NCBI RefSeq assembly: GCF_000152625.1
Contig: NZ_CH724156.1
Span: forward strand, 1,248,966-1,312,965
Direction of reading: 5' to 3'
Length of the DNA: 64,000 bases
Origin: Roseovarius nubinhibens ISM
Lineage (GTDB): Bacteria > Pseudomonadota > Alphaproteobacteria > Rhodobacterales > Rhodobacteraceae
Shown here piece by piece: positions 63,385 to 64,000 of this stretch. Each line of letters begins with the position of its first letter. Position 1 is the first letter of the stretch. Both the position numbers and the translations under genes were made by a program. Below the pieces are notes generated by a model. The model was not told the DNA's origin. It made no database searches and was given only the letters and a program-made list of their open reading frames with translations.

Positions 63385-64000
63385 TCAGGCGGTGGCGCGC
63401 AGCCGCACCGCGAAGAGCGAGCCCAGCCCCGAGGCGAGGATGATCGCGAGCCCGGTGAAGGAGAGCGTATCGGGCCAATCGCCAAAGACCAGCACGCCGA
63501 GGGCGGTGGCGGTGATGAGCTGTGAGTAGATCAGCGGCGCGACGATGGTGGCGCTCACCTTGCGGCTCACCAGCACGAGGATGTAATTGCCAAGCGCCGA
63601 GCCGACCGCGCTCATCAGGATGAGGCCCGAGAGCGCCGGGGTGAAGCTGGGCCATGGCACGGTGGCCACCACGGGCGAGAGCAGAAGCGCGCCGAGGACC
63701 AGCTGTGACAGCAGCAGAAAGCGCGGCCGGTAGTCGCCCGCGATGGCGCGGGTCATCGTCAGGTAGGAGCCGTAGCAACAGCCCGCCAGCAGCGCAAAGC
63801 CGAGACCCGGCGTCGCGCCAAAGCCCGGCTTGACCACCAGCATCACGCCGAAAAAGCCGAAGAAGAGCAGGATCGTGCGCATCCGCGAGATGGTCTCGCC
63901 CAGAAACAGCACCGCCAGCCCGTAGGAAATGATCGGTCCGATGAAGAAGGCGCCAAAGACATTGGCGATGGGTTCGGTCCGCAGCGCCGTCAGGATCGAA
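63385..64000 (-). CDS. EamA/DMT-superfamily transporter (N-terminus beyond window)
   Basis: The frame is open to the window edge; 204 codons are seen. The EamA repeat is visible: LRTEPIANVFGAFFIGPIIS, an E-containing LGE turn, VMLVVKPGF, then a second set of hydrophobic segments (SAVGSALGNYILVLVSRKVS, APLIYSQLITATALGVLVFG). A GTG at 63910-63912 is inside the domain and is not the real start. An inner-membrane drug/metabolite exporter, substrate unknown. Confidence 0.88.
   Translation of the reverse strand, partial: SILTALRTEPIANVFGAFFIGPIISYGLAVLFLGETISRMRTILLFFGFFGVMLVVKPGFGATPGLGFALLAGCCYGSYLTMTRAIAGDYRPRFLLLSQLVLGALLLSPVVATVPWPSFTPALSGLILMSAVGSALGNYILVLVSRKVSATIVAPLIYSQLITATALGVLVFGDWPDTLSFTGLAIILASGLGSLFAVRLRATA

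Noticed and set aside
61166..63529. A 787-codon plus-strand frame
   Set aside because: Antisense to pnp, no motif.
1..64000. CRISPR array
   Set aside because: No regularly spaced 25-40 bp repeats with unique spacers and no cas gene; the 11-bp arrays have no spacers.

Overview
The window is a chromosome segment of about 64 kb from a GC-rich alphaproteobacterium, most likely a Rhodobacteraceae (Roseobacter-group) species. This is inferred from gene content: an NDUFA9-like gene beside uppP, a short Ca-rich/Hint secreted-type protein, EcfG-type GGAAC-N16/17-GTT promoters in front of stress genes, a full C-P lyase locus, and an MttB-family methyltransferase operon. No rRNA gene is present; one tRNA gene is seen.

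Layout. 1-9.0 kb: start of a Hint-domain protein (cut by the window edge), glutamate synthase gltB and gltD, uppP, and an NDUFA9-like NAD(P)-binding protein. 9.17-20.3 kb: a tRNA-Leu(CAG) gene whose 3' end is duplicated 11 kb downstream, marking an integrated genomic island of clearly lower GC. The island holds a tyrosine integrase, an unusual protein with family-A-polymerase-like motifs, a 5-methylcytosine methyltransferase followed by a GHKL (MutL/MORC-like) ATPase and two unrecognised companions, a small EVE/PUA-like protein, and a serine recombinase with candidate binding sites. 20.4-26.9 kb: a general-stress block (SDR, DUF421, a 22-residue membrane peptide, DUF883-like, holin-X-like, DUF3618, PRC-barrel) with three EcfG-like promoters, interrupted by a lower-GC coiled-coil membrane protein. 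27-29.6 kb: a LysR regulator, a decayed trans-sulfuration enzyme fragment and an adenylosuccinate lyase/fumarase superfamily enzyme. 29.6-41.4 kb: a complete phosphonate locus, phnGHIJKLNM divergent from phnF, and phnCDEE plus a hexapeptide transferase, with a good Pho box upstream of phnC.

41.5-64 kb: an RND efflux pump with its adaptor, an NfsB-like nitroreductase, rpe, a hotdog thioesterase, a gntR-mttB-SDR-SDR operon, trkH overlapping a ThDP decarboxylase gene, an AraC regulator beside an SDR, aroC, a glyoxalase-like protein, ald with its divergent Lrp/AsnC regulator, pnp, and the end of an EamA transporter.

The most interesting material is (1) the polymerase-like protein next to the integrase, (2) the compact methyltransferase-GHKL cassette, which resembles a reduced MutL/Z1-type defence locus without a visible Z1 helicase or nuclease, (3) tandem 12-bp sites at both island ends that look like integrase arm sites, with an integrase whose box-I arginine reads as glutamine, and (4) a dispersed element made of three 11-bp units ending in GACATGG or a close variant, present four or five times, twice inside coding sequence. 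All functions are read from sequence motifs; no database search could be run.
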